A stretch of 64,000 bases of DNA from Listeria aquatica FSL S10-1188 (GTDB lineage: Bacteria; Bacillota; Bacilli; Lactobacillales; Listeriaceae). The notes beneath the pieces were generated by a model. It was not told the origin of the DNA and searched no databases. It saw only the letters and a program-made list of their open reading frames with translations. Where the stretch lies: the NCBI RefSeq assembly GCF_000525795.1, contig NZ_AOCG01000003.1, forward strand, positions 62,001 through 126,000, written 5' to 3'. A program made the translations under genes and the position numbers. This document shows, piece after piece, positions 8,698-19,862 of this stretch (its first letter is position 1; every line of letters begins with the position of its first letter).

Positions 8698-9645
8698 TCA
8701 TTCTGTATCGAAACTTGGACGATAGAACGATCTATTTTCAAGACCGAAAATACGCTCTGAAAACTCGCCTGGTTTAGTATGGCGTAATGCCTTATCCATC
8801 ATATTCATCGTCGCATCCATCAAATCGATTTGATGTAAAATCTCAGCTTCGCGAACAAGTGGTGGTTTAGGGCTACCCCATTCCCCTTTACCGTGATGGG
8901 CAAGAAGCACATGCTTCAATACCACGACTTCTTCTCCTTCAATTTTCAGCTCTTCAGCCATCTTGCTAACTTCTTCTACGACAATCGAAATATGTCCGAT
9001 CAAATTTCCTTCAAGCGTATAAGAAGTCGAAACTGGACCTGAAAGTTCAATCACTTTACCAAGATCATGCAAAATCACACCGGCATAAAGCAGATCTCGA
9101 TTCACACTTGGATACTGATCCGCAATAGCTTTGGCCAGTCTTAGCATCGAAACCACATGGAAACTTAATCCAGACACAAATTCGTGATGATGACGCATCG
9201 CCGCTGGATATTCATAAAAATCACCTTGATATTTTTTTATCAGCGAACGCGTAATCCGTTGCAAGTTCGCGTTTTTCATTTCAAAAATGTATTGCGTGAT
9301 TTCATCTGCGATTTTTTCCTTATCAAGCGGGGCCGTCTCCATCAAATCAGCGGCACTCACATTATCAAGTGGGGTCGCAAGTCGAATTTGTCGAATTTTA
9401 AGTTGTTTTCTCCCGCGGTAGTTTTGAATGTCGCCTGCAATATGCACAATTTGTTCAGCCGCATAGGCTGATTCGTCTTCTTCAGAGACATCCCACAATT
9501 TTGCTTCGATTTCGCCAGACTTATCTTGCAACATCAGAGTTAAGAATGGCTTTCCATTACTAGCTATTCCTTTTGTACTTGATTTAATCAATAAGAATAA
9601 GTCTACACTCTCACCAACATCGTGGAGCAACAATTTTTTATCCAT
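8698..9645 (-). CDS. yhaM: 3'-5' exoribonuclease YhaM
   Basis: Processive-independent 3'-5' exonuclease acting on RNA and ssDNA. The 315 residues match YhaM length. An N-terminal OB-fold nucleic-acid-binding domain (about 15-90: [39 protein letters not shown]) is followed by an HD phosphohydrolase domain (about 155-290) with [20 protein letters not shown] (His-Asp pair) and [13 protein letters not shown]. The frame is intact. It is downstream of yhaN and yhaO on the same strand, the order known from Bacillus and Listeria, and has its own terminator. Confidence 0.93.
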   Translation of the reverse strand: MDKKLLLHDVGESVDLFLLIKSSTKGIASNGKPFLTLMLQDKSGEIEAKLWDVSEEDESAYAAEQIVHIAGDIQNYRGRKQLKIRQIRLATPLDNVSAADLMETAPLDKEKIADEITQYIFEMKNANLQRITRSLIKKYQGDFYEYPAAMRHHHEFVSGLSFHVVSMLRLAKAIADQYPSVNRDLLYAGVILHDLGKVIELSGPVSTSYTLEGNLIGHISIVVEEVSKMAEELKIEGEEVVVLKHVLLAHHGKGEWGSPKPPLVREAEILHQIDLMDATMNMMDKALRHTKPGEFSERIFGLENRSFYRPSFDTE

Positions 9646-9683
9646 TTTATCGCCTGCCTTCTCTGCTTGAAAATACTTTACCC

Positions 9684-12388
9684 CTAGTATAGCACGAGTA
9701 CTCGATTATCGGAAAAATATTTGCTAGTTTCCTTGTGACACGAGAAAAAAAATGACTTGATTCTCGTATTTACGATACTTCAAAAGTTGCATCAACAGAT
9801 CCAGCCGTTCCGCATCAAAATTCACAAAGCCATCATCAATCAAAATGGGGAGTGGAAAATCTTCCGCGATCATTTCAATCAAAGCCAGTCGAATTGCAAG
9901 ATATAATTGTTCCTTTGTCGCCTGACTCAATTCCTCTGGTTTAAAAAACAACAAGGTCTGATCGTTTTACTTCAATTCGTTTCGCTTCATTAAACGAAAC
10001 CTTCGTATAGCGGCTACCCGTTAATTTTTCAAAGTAAAATGTTGCAAGTTCAAGTGCTTTCGGGAATTTTGTTTCCTGCAAATGAGCGACTGTTCGGTTT
10101 GTGAGCTCCTGTGCAAGCTTTAAGGTCATCCACTCATCTGCCAATTCTCGAACTCGGTCGCGTTTCAAATAATATTCCTGTGTTAAATACGAAAAAGTAC
10201 CGCCTTCTTCAAGCAAAGCAATTTCGTGTCGTTTTTCCGCACGCATCCGCTCAAATTCTGCTTGTGCCGCTTCCAGTTCCGCGAGCTCTTCCTTTCGCAT
10301 TAGTTCCGCTTCTTTGAGCGCTGCAAAGTCGGGATAAGCCGAAAAATCGAGCGCTGCCGGCAACTGAGCCGCTAACAAAGTGTAACGTTCTCGCGCCGCA
10401 CTTAGCTCCTTATCACGCAGCCCAAGTTCGCGAAACTCTAGCTCCGACTTTGTCTGTGCCGCTACTAGTAAGTTATCCATTTCCTCACGCAACTTCCTTA
10501 AATCCCGTTGCGCCAGATCCAGTTGCCCGTCTAATTGCTCCATTTTTTCTTCATTTTTCGCCGTACTCGCTGTATTTTCACGATAAATCCGCAATTTATG
10601 CCGCAAACTCGCAACCTTCTCCTCAGGCGTATCTCCTTCAGCTGGAAATTGTTGCAACTTCATTTCCCACTCTTTCAAGAAAGCTCGCCCTGCATCCCTT
10701 CTTCCCTCCAAATCCTTAAGGCGCAACCACTTGATATAGTTTTCCTTCACAAACGCCATATCCGCCTCAAACGAAGCGCCTTGCTTCAAATCTAGTTGCT
10801 CATAAAGCTTTGCTTTCTCCGCTTCAATCCGCTCTCTTTCCTGAGCGAGCTTCGCTTTCGTTTCCTCAAGCGAAGCCATCCGCATCAAAACATCATCCAG
10901 CTTCCCGAGCAACTCTTTCCATTTTGTCCGGTAGCGCTGTTGTTCTTCAAGTTCAAGCCGAGCCACTTCATCCGTACTTCCTGCTTTCCTAAAAAAGCCA
11001 GACAAAAATAGCACTAGCGCCATCACAAGCAATGTATATCCGAGAAAGCTAGGAACGAAAAGAGCCAAAGAAATGCCAAGTAATAATAAAATAACAGCGC
11101 CGCCAAGTAGGTATGGCGATTGTTTCTTCACATGCTTTAATTGCACTTCTTTCTCTTGAAACTTTTCACTCGACCATAAAAGGCTTTCTAGCTCATCCAC
11201 TTCTTGCTGGATGCGATTTTCTTCCTTACGTTCCGCTTCAAGCATAAATTTATTTTCCTGTTCACTCGGATCTAATTCTCGCTCCGCCAAACTAATTTGT
11301 CCTATTTCCTCATCGAAGTCTGCATCTAACTCCTTTAAAGAAAAATCCATTCCCATTTGTCTTAGTAGCAAGTCACATTCTGTTTCTTGTTCACTCAGCT
11401 GCTGCGAGCGCTCCTGATACACTCGAAAACTTTCCAAGAGATCTTGAATCGCCCCCGCCGTATGGGCATCCAGCTCATTTTCCGCTAAATTCCGCTCAGC
11501 AAGAGCTTTTTTCCGTTCTTCAAGTTGCATCTTTTCATGATTTCGCTCATTAAAACGTGTTTCCAGTTGATCAAACCGAGCCAATCCATCTGGCGGAAAA
11601 TCGATTTGTCTCGAAATCTGCTCCGCCAAAACTTCCTTTTCCGAATAAATTGGCCACTTTTCTTTTAATCGTTCCAAATCCGCTAACTCAATTTGAAGCG
11701 CACGTTTATTTTCCATCCGTGCGGCTTCCTTTTGCTCTAAGCGTTCGAGCTCTGCAACAAGACCAGCATATTTTTCATTTTGTTCCTTCGAATCAAGATA
11801 AGCATCGCGACTTTTTCGAGCCGACTCCACTGCCTGATTGATTTCTGGATTTTTGCCACTTGGTTTAAATAACGCATTTAGCTGCTTTTTAAGCGAATCA
11901 TTCATCAAAAGCAAGCGATCTGAGCCAGCCGTTCCCGTTGCAAGCAAGTACTTTTCAAACTCTTCTTGTTTCATTTGTCCAATTTGTTGTAAACCATGAA
12001 TATCAAAAGAAAAAATAGCTTCATACGTGTGCCGGTCCATGCCATTTAAAATTTCGTTCAAAATAGCTTCACCTTGCTGTGAACCATCTTCCATATGGAC
12101 CGTGACATCACCAGCCGCTTTCCCGCGCAAACGCTCCACTACAACCGTACCAAATTTAGTCCCACTAAGCGTAAGTTTACCGCCATAAGCCCCTTTATTT
12201 TTCGGTTCCATTCGCAAATGTGAACTTTGCTTTCCAGGAAAGCCAAATAAGATACTATGAATAAACGCCATGATCGTAGATTTTCCAGCTTCATTTTCGC
12301 CATAAACCATCTGGAAATCTCCAAAATTATCAAATGTCGTATTTTCCCATTTTCCAAAACCAACGATTTCCATTGAGGTGATCTTCAT
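9684..12388 (-). CDS. yhaN: YhaN SbcC-like AAA ATPase (two frameshifts)
   Basis: Large SMC/Rad50-type ATPase, partner of the YhaO nuclease. Walker [10 protein letters not shown] is at residues 30-38. Long coiled coils (roughly 190-800) contain a short hydrophobic pair near 430-465 ([20 protein letters not shown]). The C-terminus carries [14 protein letters not shown] (Walker B/D-loop). The reading frame breaks near 9950-9972 and again in an A8 run at 9745-9752. After the second break it reads [20 protein letters not shown] and stops at 9684. Repaired length is about 900 residues. Start overlaps the yhaO stop as ATGA. A double error is more likely than a pseudogene because the termini stay conserved. 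Confidence 0.85.
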
Positions 12389-13615
12389 TTTTTACCATCC
12401 TCGATTTCTGCATAAGTTTCATTTAGTTTCATAAGCGCCGCTGAAAGAAGCTGCTCTTGTTTTTCTTCATCAAGCTCAGTCAGATACTGGCGCACTCCGG
12501 GATGCAGGTAAAGCGATTCGATCGTCTCGAAAAAAGTTTCTTCTTCCCGCAATTCCTGAATAGCGGCTTTCAGCTCATCAGCTAGCAAAAGATCTTGTTG
12601 CCAGCTATCATTTGATTGCGACTGTTTAGAGGTAAATTTAAGCGCATTCACCCATACAAACGGTGCAGCAGAAACTTCATCTTCAAACATTTGCAACCAG
12701 TCAGCTGAACTAACTCCATCTGGATTCTCCGCCAAAACTTCTAGTTCTAAAATATAGGACCGGCTCTTCTCACGGTGGCTTTGTAAAGACTTCTCTAATT
12801 TCCGGAAAAGCGTCGTTTGATCCACTTTCCCCTCAAGCTCAATTTGCAGTTTATCCCAAACAACAGGAGCCGTTTCAAAAAATTCAAAAGAAGCACCTTT
12901 CGGAGAGAGTTCAACAATCGTCCCCCCTTTTGCACCAACTTCTTTGCGATTTCGTCCTTGAATATTCCCTGGATAATAAACACCAGGCTGTTCCGAGAGA
13001 ATCTCACGCTTATGAATATGGCCAAGCGCCCAGTAATCAAACCCTTTTTGTTTCAATTCACTCAAATTAAATGGTGCATAAACATCATGCTCACTTGATT
13101 TCGTTTCCTCAGACCCGTGCAAAAGCGCTATATGAAAGTCTGCTTCTCCCTGTTTTTGAAATTCATTTAGGCGTTTTTCTCGCACATGGCGTTCCGTATA
13201 ACTAAACCCGTAAAGACGAACTGTTTCTCCAAACTTTCCTTTCCAAGTCACACACTGGACAGTTTCTCCGAATGTAAAGACATTCTCTGGAAGCTCTAAA
13301 ACATCTCGATCTTTTTCAAGAAAATCGTGATTCCCGTGAATTAAAAAAAACGTCAATTTCAGCTTCTTGCAGCCGTTTCATTTCTTTATAAAATTGAACT
13401 TGCGCTTTAATACTGCGATCTTCTTTATCATAAATATCTCCAGCAATCAAAACAAAGTCCACTTGTTCTGCAATAGCTCGCGTAACGATTCGTGTTAGCG
13501 ACTTATAAGCAGCATCTTTCAGCTCCTTGTAAACCACATCTGAAAGTGCGCTTAGCCCGGTGAAGGGACTATCCAAATGTAAATCGGCGATATGTAAAAA
13601 ACGTACCTTAGTCAT
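12385..13615 (-). CDS. yhaO: YhaO metallophosphoesterase, SbcD-like (frameshift at A8)
   Basis: Mre11/SbcD-type nuclease subunit for DNA repair. The N-terminal piece has the metal motifs IADLHLDSPF and IAGDIYD. The continuing frame has IHGNHDFLEKD and WALGHIHKREIL, so all phosphoesterase motifs are present in order. The break is in a run of eight A at 13343-13350; seven would join D-V-F to L-I-H-G-N-H-D. Repaired length about 409 residues, as in Bacillus YhaO. I chose ATG 13615 because GGAGGG lies just upstream; an in-frame ATG at 13630 overlaps that ribosome site. Overlaps yhaN by four bases. Confidence 0.88.
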
Positions 13616-13796
13616 TTTGAAGCCCTCCAAAAAACGAATATATGTTCTTATTATAACGAGGAGTCTTCAAATTCGCAAGCTTGATCACACGCTTTATACT
13701 AGCTATTTTTTATTCCCTGTTCTCTTGTTATCAGACAAGAATCCTCGTTTTCATAAACATGAGGAAGGTTAACCGTTTATAAATGGTATAAATAAG

Positions 13797-13826
13797 CAAA
13801 AGGAGTAAGTGATTAAGCACTTACTC
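13797..13826 (-). terminator. Terminator of the 252-residue membrane protein gene
   Basis: GAGTAAGTG / CACTTACTC hairpin, with the gene's stop codon in the loop, and CCTTTTG on the minus strand. The T tail is better on the plus strand. Confidence 0.55.
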
Positions 13827-14571
13827 TTTTTGCTACTGGTAACACGGCTATAGAAGTCACCATATACAAACTTAACAAGATCGGGTTAAGTCCAAACCAA
13901 AAACACGCTGGAATCATAAAATAGATACTATCCAAAATTAGTATGCTCAGGAAACTGACAACGCTAGTTCCTATTTTAAAAGCTCGCTTAATATTTACAA
14001 CTACTAAACCTAAAGCAAGAACTGTCAGCCAAATAGCAGCTAGCGAAAGATATAAATAAATTCCTGTAAAGTAGGAAATAGAAATACCTTGATCCACATT
14101 TGCTAAAGTAACGCGTGGTGCATGGATGAGAAAATATATGCCAATCATCACGAGGACATTCATAAGGAGCACCCCAAAATTTCTTTTGGTCAACAACTTG
14201 TTAGAATTTACAACTTCACGTTTCAAATACATATCCATACTAAGAATAATCAAACCACCCAAAACAAGCACCCATGGAACTTTAAAAAACCACTCTGGCA
14301 TCATCATGAATTCATACCCATTTAAACTTGCCATCGCATTCCAAAGTGCTCCGCAAATAACTAGAATGCCACCAATTCCATTTCCCATTCCTGTCAATCG
14401 CCCAATGACTAAGCTCAAATAAAACAACGCTATAACGCCCCAGTATAAAATCCCCATCAAAGTTACTGGGATAAATTTTAATAAAAGATAAATCCCCCCA
14501 AATACCATAAAAATTGTGAAAACCATCAAAACAATCTGTGCTATACGTAATATTCGATTAACATTTCCCAT
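13813..14571 (-). CDS. Polytopic membrane protein, unknown function
   Basis: A 252-residue protein made almost entirely of hydrophobic helices. I count about eight segments (near 10-30, 38-58, 65-85, 95-112, 132-150, 168-190, 200-215 and 222-245) with short basic loops. No catalytic motif or recognisable family signature is visible. It lies alone on the minus strand between yhaO and the ylbF-like gene. The start MGNVNRILRIAQ has no clear Shine-Dalgarno, only weak AGGATACT. About 60-85 bases upstream is an imperfect dyad around GTACAATATGTATAC that might be an operator. Possibly an accessory gene, since I do not recall it at this place in other Listeria. Confidence 0.65.
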   Translation of the reverse strand: MGNVNRILRIAQIVLMVFTIFMVFGGIYLLLKFIPVTLMGILYWGVIALFYLSLVIGRLTGMGNGIGGILVICGALWNAMASLNGYEFMMMPEWFFKVPWVLVLGGLIILSMDMYLKREVVNSNKLLTKRNFGVLLMNVLVMIGIYFLIHAPRVTLANVDQGISISYFTGIYLYLSLAAIWLTVLALGLVVVNIKRAFKIGTSVVSFLSILILDSIYFMIPACFWFGLNPILLSLYMVTSIAVLPVAKRVSA

Positions 14572-14756
14572 TTATTTTCAAGTATCCTCCCAAAGCAGTT
14601 AAATCGTGTTCTCACTGGCTCTCGCTCAACATGTACAATATGTATACAATAGCACAAACAAAAAAAATTTGTCTGTGTCTAATTTGTGAATTTATACATT
14701 CTATTCCCTTTAGGTCTCCACCTTTCCCACTCGAATTCCAAGATATAATTTGGCAC

Positions 14757-14792
14757 AAAAAAAGATACCCGCTTGTAAGCGAGTATCTTTTT
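14757..14792 (-). terminator. Terminator of the ylbF-like gene
   Basis: AAAGATACCCGCTT / AAGCGAGTATCTTT hairpin with a two-base loop, followed on the minus strand by T7, immediately after the stop at 14796. Confidence 0.88.
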
Positions 14793-14795
14793 CCT

Positions 14796-15146
14796 TTATT
14801 CTTTCACTTCATACAACGATTGAAGCGGCATCATGATGATGCGATTCAAATCATTAATAATTGTGCTCATCGCTTGCTCTTTTTCCATCAAGCCAAGAAT
14901 TAGTTCATTTTGTTGAACTTCTTCTGCTACTTTTTGCGCACGATCAACCGTTTCATCATCAATATCTTGACCTGTCATTTGTTTTTCTTGAATCGTAATT
15001 TGAATTTCACGAAAACGATCGAATTTTTCCTTTGCTTCTGCATCTTCTGTTACTTTTTTATAAGCTTCTTCTAAGCTCTTGAATTCATCTGTTTCACGAA
15101 TCCCACGTTCTAAGCCGTGCGCTAAATCATAAATATTTTCGCTCAT
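14796..15146 (-). CDS. YlbF/YheA-family protein
   Basis: A 116-residue, all-helical, acidic protein of the YlbF/YmcA (DUF964) family, which in Bacillus includes YheA, YlbF and YmcA; the latter two bind RNase Y. The sequence [22 protein letters not shown] then [22 protein letters not shown] is typical of the family, with the helical C-terminal [18 protein letters not shown] chose ATG 15146 because GGAGG lies 9 bases upstream; a longer frame begins with TTG at 15164 inside that site. Position next to the DUF445 gene copies the yheA-yheB order, so the YheA assignment is by synteny. Confidence 0.85.
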   Translation of the reverse strand: MSENIYDLAHGLERGIRETDEFKSLEEAYKKVTEDAEAKEKFDRFREIQITIQEKQMTGQDIDDETVDRAQKVAEEVQQNELILGLMEKEQAMSTIINDLNRIIMMPLQSLYEVKE

Positions 15147-15217
15147 TAATAAAATCCTCCACAAGTTAAAATTTATTCTTTCCTAACTATAACAAAACTG
15201 AGGCAGAGATGCCACCT

Positions 15218-16353
15218 TTAGATCCATAACGCCAGAATTCCCTGCACGATTCCGATCACGCCCCCAAGAATCCCTCCAAGATAAGTAATCATTTTAAGTT
15301 CTTTTCCAGAAATACTGATTACAATCTGTTCCATCTCGTGTAGCGAAAAAGTTGCAATCTGTGACTCGATCAGCGCTGCAATTTCTAGCCGGTTCAGCAA
15401 GTCCCCACTATGATCTGAGGCAAACGCGAGCAATCTTTCTACCCCGTAAGGAATAAGATACTCCACAATTTGCTGCTCATATTTCGCTGAATTCTCTTGA
15501 AGCGGTCGATTTAACCATTTCTCATTTTCTAGAAACCCCCGCGCTTCATGCCCAACTTGTTGTAAAAATGCTTCTTTCTTCTCGGAAGAGACAAGCTCGC
15601 CTAAATTTTTTTTCAAGCAATTGACGCCACTCTGTGATAAGTAAATTTTCCAGCGCTTCTTTCATTTCAGGACGTTTTAATAACTTTTCTAGCTCTCGCT
15701 GTGCCTTTTCCGTAAGGGAGTCCACATTTAAAAACATTTTCGCAAAACTTCCCATTTTCCCATGCTCTTCAAAAAAAGTTTCAAGCATCAAATGAAGTTG
15801 CTTTTTCCCCGCATCACTTTGCAAATAATCTGATGCACGCGTTATTCCCAGCTCGGAAAAACCAGCAAGATTCTTCGTTAAAAAAGCATCTGCCGCATCA
15901 GGAATTAGATTTTCAAGTTTTGTTGCTTCTTTTTCATTCAAAAATCGTTCCGTTTCGCTTACCGCTTTATTTGAAACCCATTCTACCAAGCGTTCCTTAC
16001 CATTTTGAAACCCAGCAAGTTCCGCAAGCTCAGCAGGGGTTGTTTCTAGCGCCATCTTCTCCTTAAAAAATTCCTGTGCCGTCTGCACGAGACCTGCTTG
16101 CAGTCCTTCATCTTGCAATTTTTTTTTGGATCATATCACCTGTAAGCAAATGTTCCGTTACAACCTGCCCAATTTTCTGAGCCAGTTCATCACGTCGTTT
16201 AGGAATTAATCCCGGCGTAAAAGGTAACCGCCATTTCCCAATAAAAATAGCTTTATAGGGCCTAAAAAGCATCCGAATTGCAATAAAATTCGTCATCATC
16301 CCAATAAAGCCACCAATTATCATCATAACTAGTATCGAAATCCAAATGTTCAT
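15218..16353 (-). CDS. yheB: YheB, DUF445 membrane protein (two frameshifts)
   Basis: DUF445 family membrane protein of about 377 residues once repaired, matching YheB. It begins with TM1 and the signature GMMTNFIAIRMLFRPYKAIFIG, then LPFTPGLIPKRRDELAQKIGQVV. A long helical middle follows, and it ends with a C-terminal TM (YLGGILGGVIGIVQGILALWI). Frame changes fall at T9 (16119-16127) and T8 (15606-15613), and the three pieces join into one family-length protein. Start ATG 16353 has AAGGCGG upstream. YheB in Bacillus is a spore-coat/membrane protein; in this non-sporulating lineage its role is unknown. Confidence 0.82.
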
Positions 16354-16442
16354 GCCTGCACCGCCTTTTTCAAGTGTTACCATTATAAGCTACAAGCAGG
16401 CATACGACAACTTTTACATCAAAAATTCATTCTAAAGTATGA

Positions 16443-16470
16443 CAAAAAAACCAAGAAAAATTCTTGGTTC
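16443..16470 (-). terminator. Terminator of fumC
   Basis: AACCAAGAA / TTCTTGGTT hairpin overlapping the fumC stop, followed on the minus strand by T7. Confidence 0.85.
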
Positions 16471-17833
16471 ACAAATTTGTCATTTTAAGTGGATCGACCC
16501 ATTCATCAAATTCATCTGCAGTTAAAAATCCAGAATTCACAGCTTCCGCTCGTAGTGTCGTACCCTTTTCGTGGGCAGCCTTTGCAATTTGCGCTGCCTT
16601 CTCATAACCAATATGTGGATTAAGTGCCGTAACAAGCATCAACGAATTTTCAAGTTTTTCTTGAATCGCTTGCTCGTTCGCCTGAAGCCCATCCAAAGTA
16701 TGCATCCGAAACGAACGCACCCCCTCACTAAGCAACTTCACCGACTGCAAGAAATTGAAAATAATAACAGGCTTATATACATTTAGCTCGAGATGCCCCT
16801 GACTGCTTGCCACTTCAATCGTCGTATCATTTCCCATCACTTGCGCAGCAACCATCGTTAACGCCTCACATTGCGTTGGATTAACTTTCCCTGGCATAAT
16901 TGAGCTCCCCGGCTCATTCGCTGGAATTGAAATCTCCCCGATTCCACTTCGCGGTCCACTCGCAAGAAAACGAATATCGTTAGCAATTTTCATCAAATCA
17001 GCTGCCAAACTTCTCAGTGCTCCGTGAACAAAATTAAGCGGACTATGACTAGAAAGCGCAAAAAATTTGTTTTTATCCGAAACAAAAGACGATCCTGTTA
17101 GCTTCACAAGCTCGCGTGCCACTTCATCACCAAAACCATCTGGTGCGTTCACGCCCGTACCAACTGCTGTTCCTCCGATTGCAAGTGGAAGAAGTTCCTT
17201 ACCGCTCTCCTCAATGAAGCGCTTCGCCCGGCTTACCATCGCCTCATAACCACTAATTTCCTGTCCAAGTGTGAGCGGCGTCGCATCTTGAAGGTGCGTT
17301 CGGCCAATTTTAACAATCTCCATAAACGCTTCCTTTTTCTCTTTCAACACCCGTTCAAATTTGTCCAGCTCAGGAAGAAGCTCTTGCTGTAACTTTTGGT
17401 AAGCCGCAATATGCATCGCTGCCGGAAACGTATCATTCGAGCTTTGCGACATATTCACATCATCATTTGGATGAATCATTTCACCGCTTCTTTCGCTTGC
17501 AACATGGGCCACAACTTCATTCACATTCATATTCGTTTGCGTTCCACTACCTGTTTGATAGACAACTAGCGGAAAATGTTCATCTAACTTGCCGCTTAAA
17601 ATCTCATCACACGCCCGTTTAATCGCTACACCTTTCGCTTCAGAAAGTTTTCCCATCGAAACATTCACCGTCGCACAAGCCTTCTTTAAAAACGCAAACG
17701 CATCGATAACTTCAAGCGGCATCTTATCCGTGCCAATTTTAAAATTCCGTAAACTCCGCTCCGTTTGTGCGCCCCAAAACTTAGAAGCGTCAACAGAAAT
17801 CTCACCAAACGTATCTTTTTCGATTCTTTCCAC
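16469..17833 (-). CDS. fumC: Fumarate hydratase class II
   Basis: Reversible hydration of fumarate to L-malate; homotetrameric, iron-independent. About 454 residues. Superfamily signature [11 protein letters not shown] lies near residue 315. [15 protein letters not shown] (near 95), [16 protein letters not shown] (near 185) and [12 protein letters not shown] are the other active-site segments. I prefer GTG 17833 ([12 protein letters not shown]) because AAGGAG lies six bases before it; an in-frame GTG is nine bases upstream. It follows the YxlG-like permease gene by 37 bases with no terminator between, so some co-transcription is possible. In Listeria the TCA cycle is incomplete and FumC serves the reductive branch. 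Confidence 0.96.
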   Translation of the reverse strand: MERIEKDTFGEISVDASKFWGAQTERSLRNFKIGTDKMPLEVIDAFAFLKKACATVNVSMGKLSEAKGVAIKRACDEILSGKLDEHFPLVVYQTGSGTQTNMNVNEVVAHVASERSGEMIHPNDDVNMSQSSNDTFPAAMHIAAYQKLQQELLPELDKFERVLKEKKEAFMEIVKIGRTHLQDATPLTLGQEISGYEAMVSRAKRFIEESGKELLPLAIGGTAVGTGVNAPDGFGDEVARELVKLTGSSFVSDKNKFFALSSHSPLNFVHGALRSLAADLMKIANDIRFLASGPRSGIGEISIPANEPGSSIMPGKVNPTQCEALTMVAAQVMGNDTTIEVASSQGHLELNVYKPVIIFNFLQSVKLLSEGVRSFRMHTLDGLQANEQAIQEKLENSLMLVTALNPHIGYEKAAQIAKAAHEKGTTLRAEAVNSGFLTADEFDEWVDPLKMTNL

Positions 17834-17870
17834 ACGCCACACTCCTTTTTGTCCAGTATAGCATGTTTTT

Positions 17871-18659
17871 TCAGTGATTTTCAGTTTGAAGTGGTTTTTT
17901 CTTCATCACCCAAAAAGTCGCAAAATAAAGCAAAACAATCAGCCCAAATGTCCAAAACAAGCAAACCACAAAATGCTCAAGACCTTTTCCATTTGCAAGA
18001 AAAGCGACCGCATTTTGGCTTAGATAAGCCGGATTAAACATTTGCCATTTTGTACCCACAGTCGTTATGCTCATTAGCAAAATAGCAACGACTACAGTAA
18101 TACTTGCCGAAGCGGCCCCACTGTTAAAACTTGCGCTACATAAAATAAGTAGACCAACTAAAAACACAAACCAAATGATATAAATCAAAAAGGCTACAAC
18201 AACACGTTCCCATTCCATTTCTCCAAACAGCGCAACCGTGTAATAAACGGAAAAAAGATAGCCAATTAAGAGCACACAAAAAGCCGTTACGCCTTCACTG
18301 ATCCATTTCGCATTTAAATAGCTTGAAATTCGTAGCGGTTTTGTCATCATGAAAGCAAGCATGCCGCTTGTGCGGTCCGATGAAACACATCCCATCGCAG
18401 CAACAGCAAAAATAATAACACCGATTTGATCAAATTGTGAAGCTAGAGTCTGCCCTAGAATGGTTCCTGACGTTTGTTCCCCCATCATTTGTAACAATGC
18501 ATCCGGATTCTCAATTCCACCTACAGCTTTTAAGATTTCCGGTAAAAATTTCACCATGAGGGGTTGCGTTAAACCTAGAATCGCAAAGACGACCGGAAGC
18601 CAAATCCATTTCAAATTGCGCTTTTTCTCAAGCCACTCTTTTGCCAACAAGGCTTTCAT
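17871..18659 (-). CDS. ABC-2 type transporter permease (YxlG-like)
   Basis: A 262-residue permease starting [24 protein letters not shown], the usual ABC-2 entry (amphipathic KEWLE, then TM1). About six membrane segments follow, with the [25 protein letters not shown] loop typical of ABC-2 exporters. Its start overlaps the ATPase stop by four bases. Together with the ATPase and the small PLDc_N protein it matches the YxlE-YxlF-YxlG arrangement, which in Bacillus is tied to SigY control; no such sigma factor is seen here. Substrate unknown. Confidence 0.85.
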   Translation of the reverse strand: MKALLAKEWLEKKRNLKWIWLPVVFAILGLTQPLMVKFLPEILKAVGGIENPDALLQMMGEQTSGTILGQTLASQFDQIGVIIFAVAAMGCVSSDRTSGMLAFMMTKPLRISSYLNAKWISEGVTAFCVLLIGYLFSVYYTVALFGEMEWERVVVAFLIYIIWFVFLVGLLILCSASFNSGAASASITVVVAILLMSITTVGTKWQMFNPAYLSQNAVAFLANGKGLEHFVVCLFWTFGLIVLLYFATFWVMKKKPLQTENH

Positions 18660-19562
18660 TCGCTCACCTTCTTCATGAAAATTTGTTCTAGACTTTCGCG
18701 GATATTTTCAAAACGTTGAATATCGAGCCCTGCTTTTCCTGCCTCTATAAACAGCCATTCTCCGTCCTCGCGCCGATTTTTCGCTTCAAAGCGACAAACT
18801 GTTCCAATGCGTTCTGCCCGAATCCAGCGATCACTTTTTCTAATCGCTTCAAACCACGACTCCGGATCGCGAGCAAACTCCACTTCAAAAACAGACGTAC
18901 TTGCCTCCCTTTTAATTTCAGAAAGCGGCTTATCAAGCACAATTTCACCCCGACGCATCATCGCAATACGATCACAAATTTCCTCGGCATCTTGCAAAAT
19001 ATGCGTTGAAAACAAAATCGTCGTTTCCTTTTTCAGCGCTTCAATCAGCGTAATCACTTCCCGCCTGCCAATCGGATCAAGTGCAGAAACCGGTTCATCA
19101 AGAACCAGCAGTTTAGGCTTATGCAAAATTGCTTGGGCGATACCTAGCCGTTGCCGCATCCCCCCTGAAAAGCCACTTACCTTTTTCTTGCCTTCCTCGG
19201 CTAACCCAACTTGCCGGAGCACCTCATCAATGCGCGCTTCAAGCTCCCTTCCGCTCATTTTAGATAATCTTCCCATAAACCGAAGTGTCTCGACCGCCGT
19301 CATAAAACCATAAAAAGCAGGATATTGCGGTAAAAATCCTATTTTTTCACGAGCTCCGCTAATTTGCTCCCCATCCAGTAAAATCGTTCCTTGATCCGGC
19401 TTTAAAATTTGCACTAGCATATTAATAAGCGTTGTTTTCCCCGCACCATTCGGACCAATTAACGCCAGACATTCCCCATCTTGAACCGAAAAAGACACTT
19501 CCTTGACAGCTTTTTTTACTTTCAAATTGTTTTGATAATTGATTGATTTTAAGTGTCGTCAT
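18656..19562 (-). CDS. ABC transporter ATP-binding protein (YxlF-like, frameshift at T7)
   Basis: ATPase of about 301 residues. Walker A GPNGAGKT, signature VSGFSGGMRQRLGIAQA, Walker B LLVLDEPVSALDP and FSTHIL are all present, followed by a C-terminal extension of about 80 residues as in drug-exporter ATPases. The first 20 codons (MTTLKINQLSKQF) are in another frame than the rest. The junction is at 19511-19517, a run of seven T on the plus strand. ATG 19562 overlaps the stop of the PLDc_N gene. The junction sequence fits the expected K-x-A-V-K-E-V-S-F, so a sequencing indel is likely. Confidence 0.87.
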
Positions 19563-19756
19563 TGTTCTTTCCTTCCAAAAATAAAGTAAGCAATCGCACC
19601 AAATGAACTTATTACAAGAATCACAACAAGCCAAACAACCGGATTTTTCCTCACCTGCCAGTGTCGAATAAGATCAACAAGCGCCGTAACGAGCAAAATC
19701 AAATATAAAATAAAAATAGGTAATAATAACGTTAAATCAATGCCTGCAATTTCCAA
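19559..19756 (-). CDS. Small PLDc_N-domain membrane protein (YxlE-like)
   Basis: A 65-residue protein with two TM helices (LLLPIFILYLILLVTALVDL and NPVVWLVVILVISSFGAIAYFIFG) and the closing FGR-K motif of the phospholipase D N-terminal (PLDc_N) family, as in YxlE. Initiates at TTG with GAGGAGG eight bases upstream. Its stop and the ATPase start share ATGA. First gene of the YxlEFG-like operon. In Bacillus YxlE-type proteins modulate cell-envelope sigma control; here the role is inferred only from context. Confidence 0.8.
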   Translation of the reverse strand: MEIAGIDLTLLLPIFILYLILLVTALVDLIRHWQVRKNPVVWLVVILVISSFGAIAYFIFGRKEQ

Positions 19757-19827
19757 CCACGTTTCCTCCTCAACATCCTGTTATATATATTGTATAACAG
19801 AAGGCGTCTAGTGGTCAACTACCGATT

Positions 19828-19862
19828 AAAAAAGCGCGCGACGAAGTGTCGCACGCTTTTCT
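19828..19862 (-). terminator. Terminator of the class A PBP gene
   Basis: AAAGCGTGCGAC / GTCGCGCGCTTT hairpin (one G-T pair) followed by T6 on the minus strand, beginning right after the PBP stop. Confidence 0.9.

Noticed and set aside
9724-13615. Treating yhaN and yhaO as pseudogenes
   Set aside because: Both keep all terminal motifs after one- or two-base homopolymer corrections, which argues for error.
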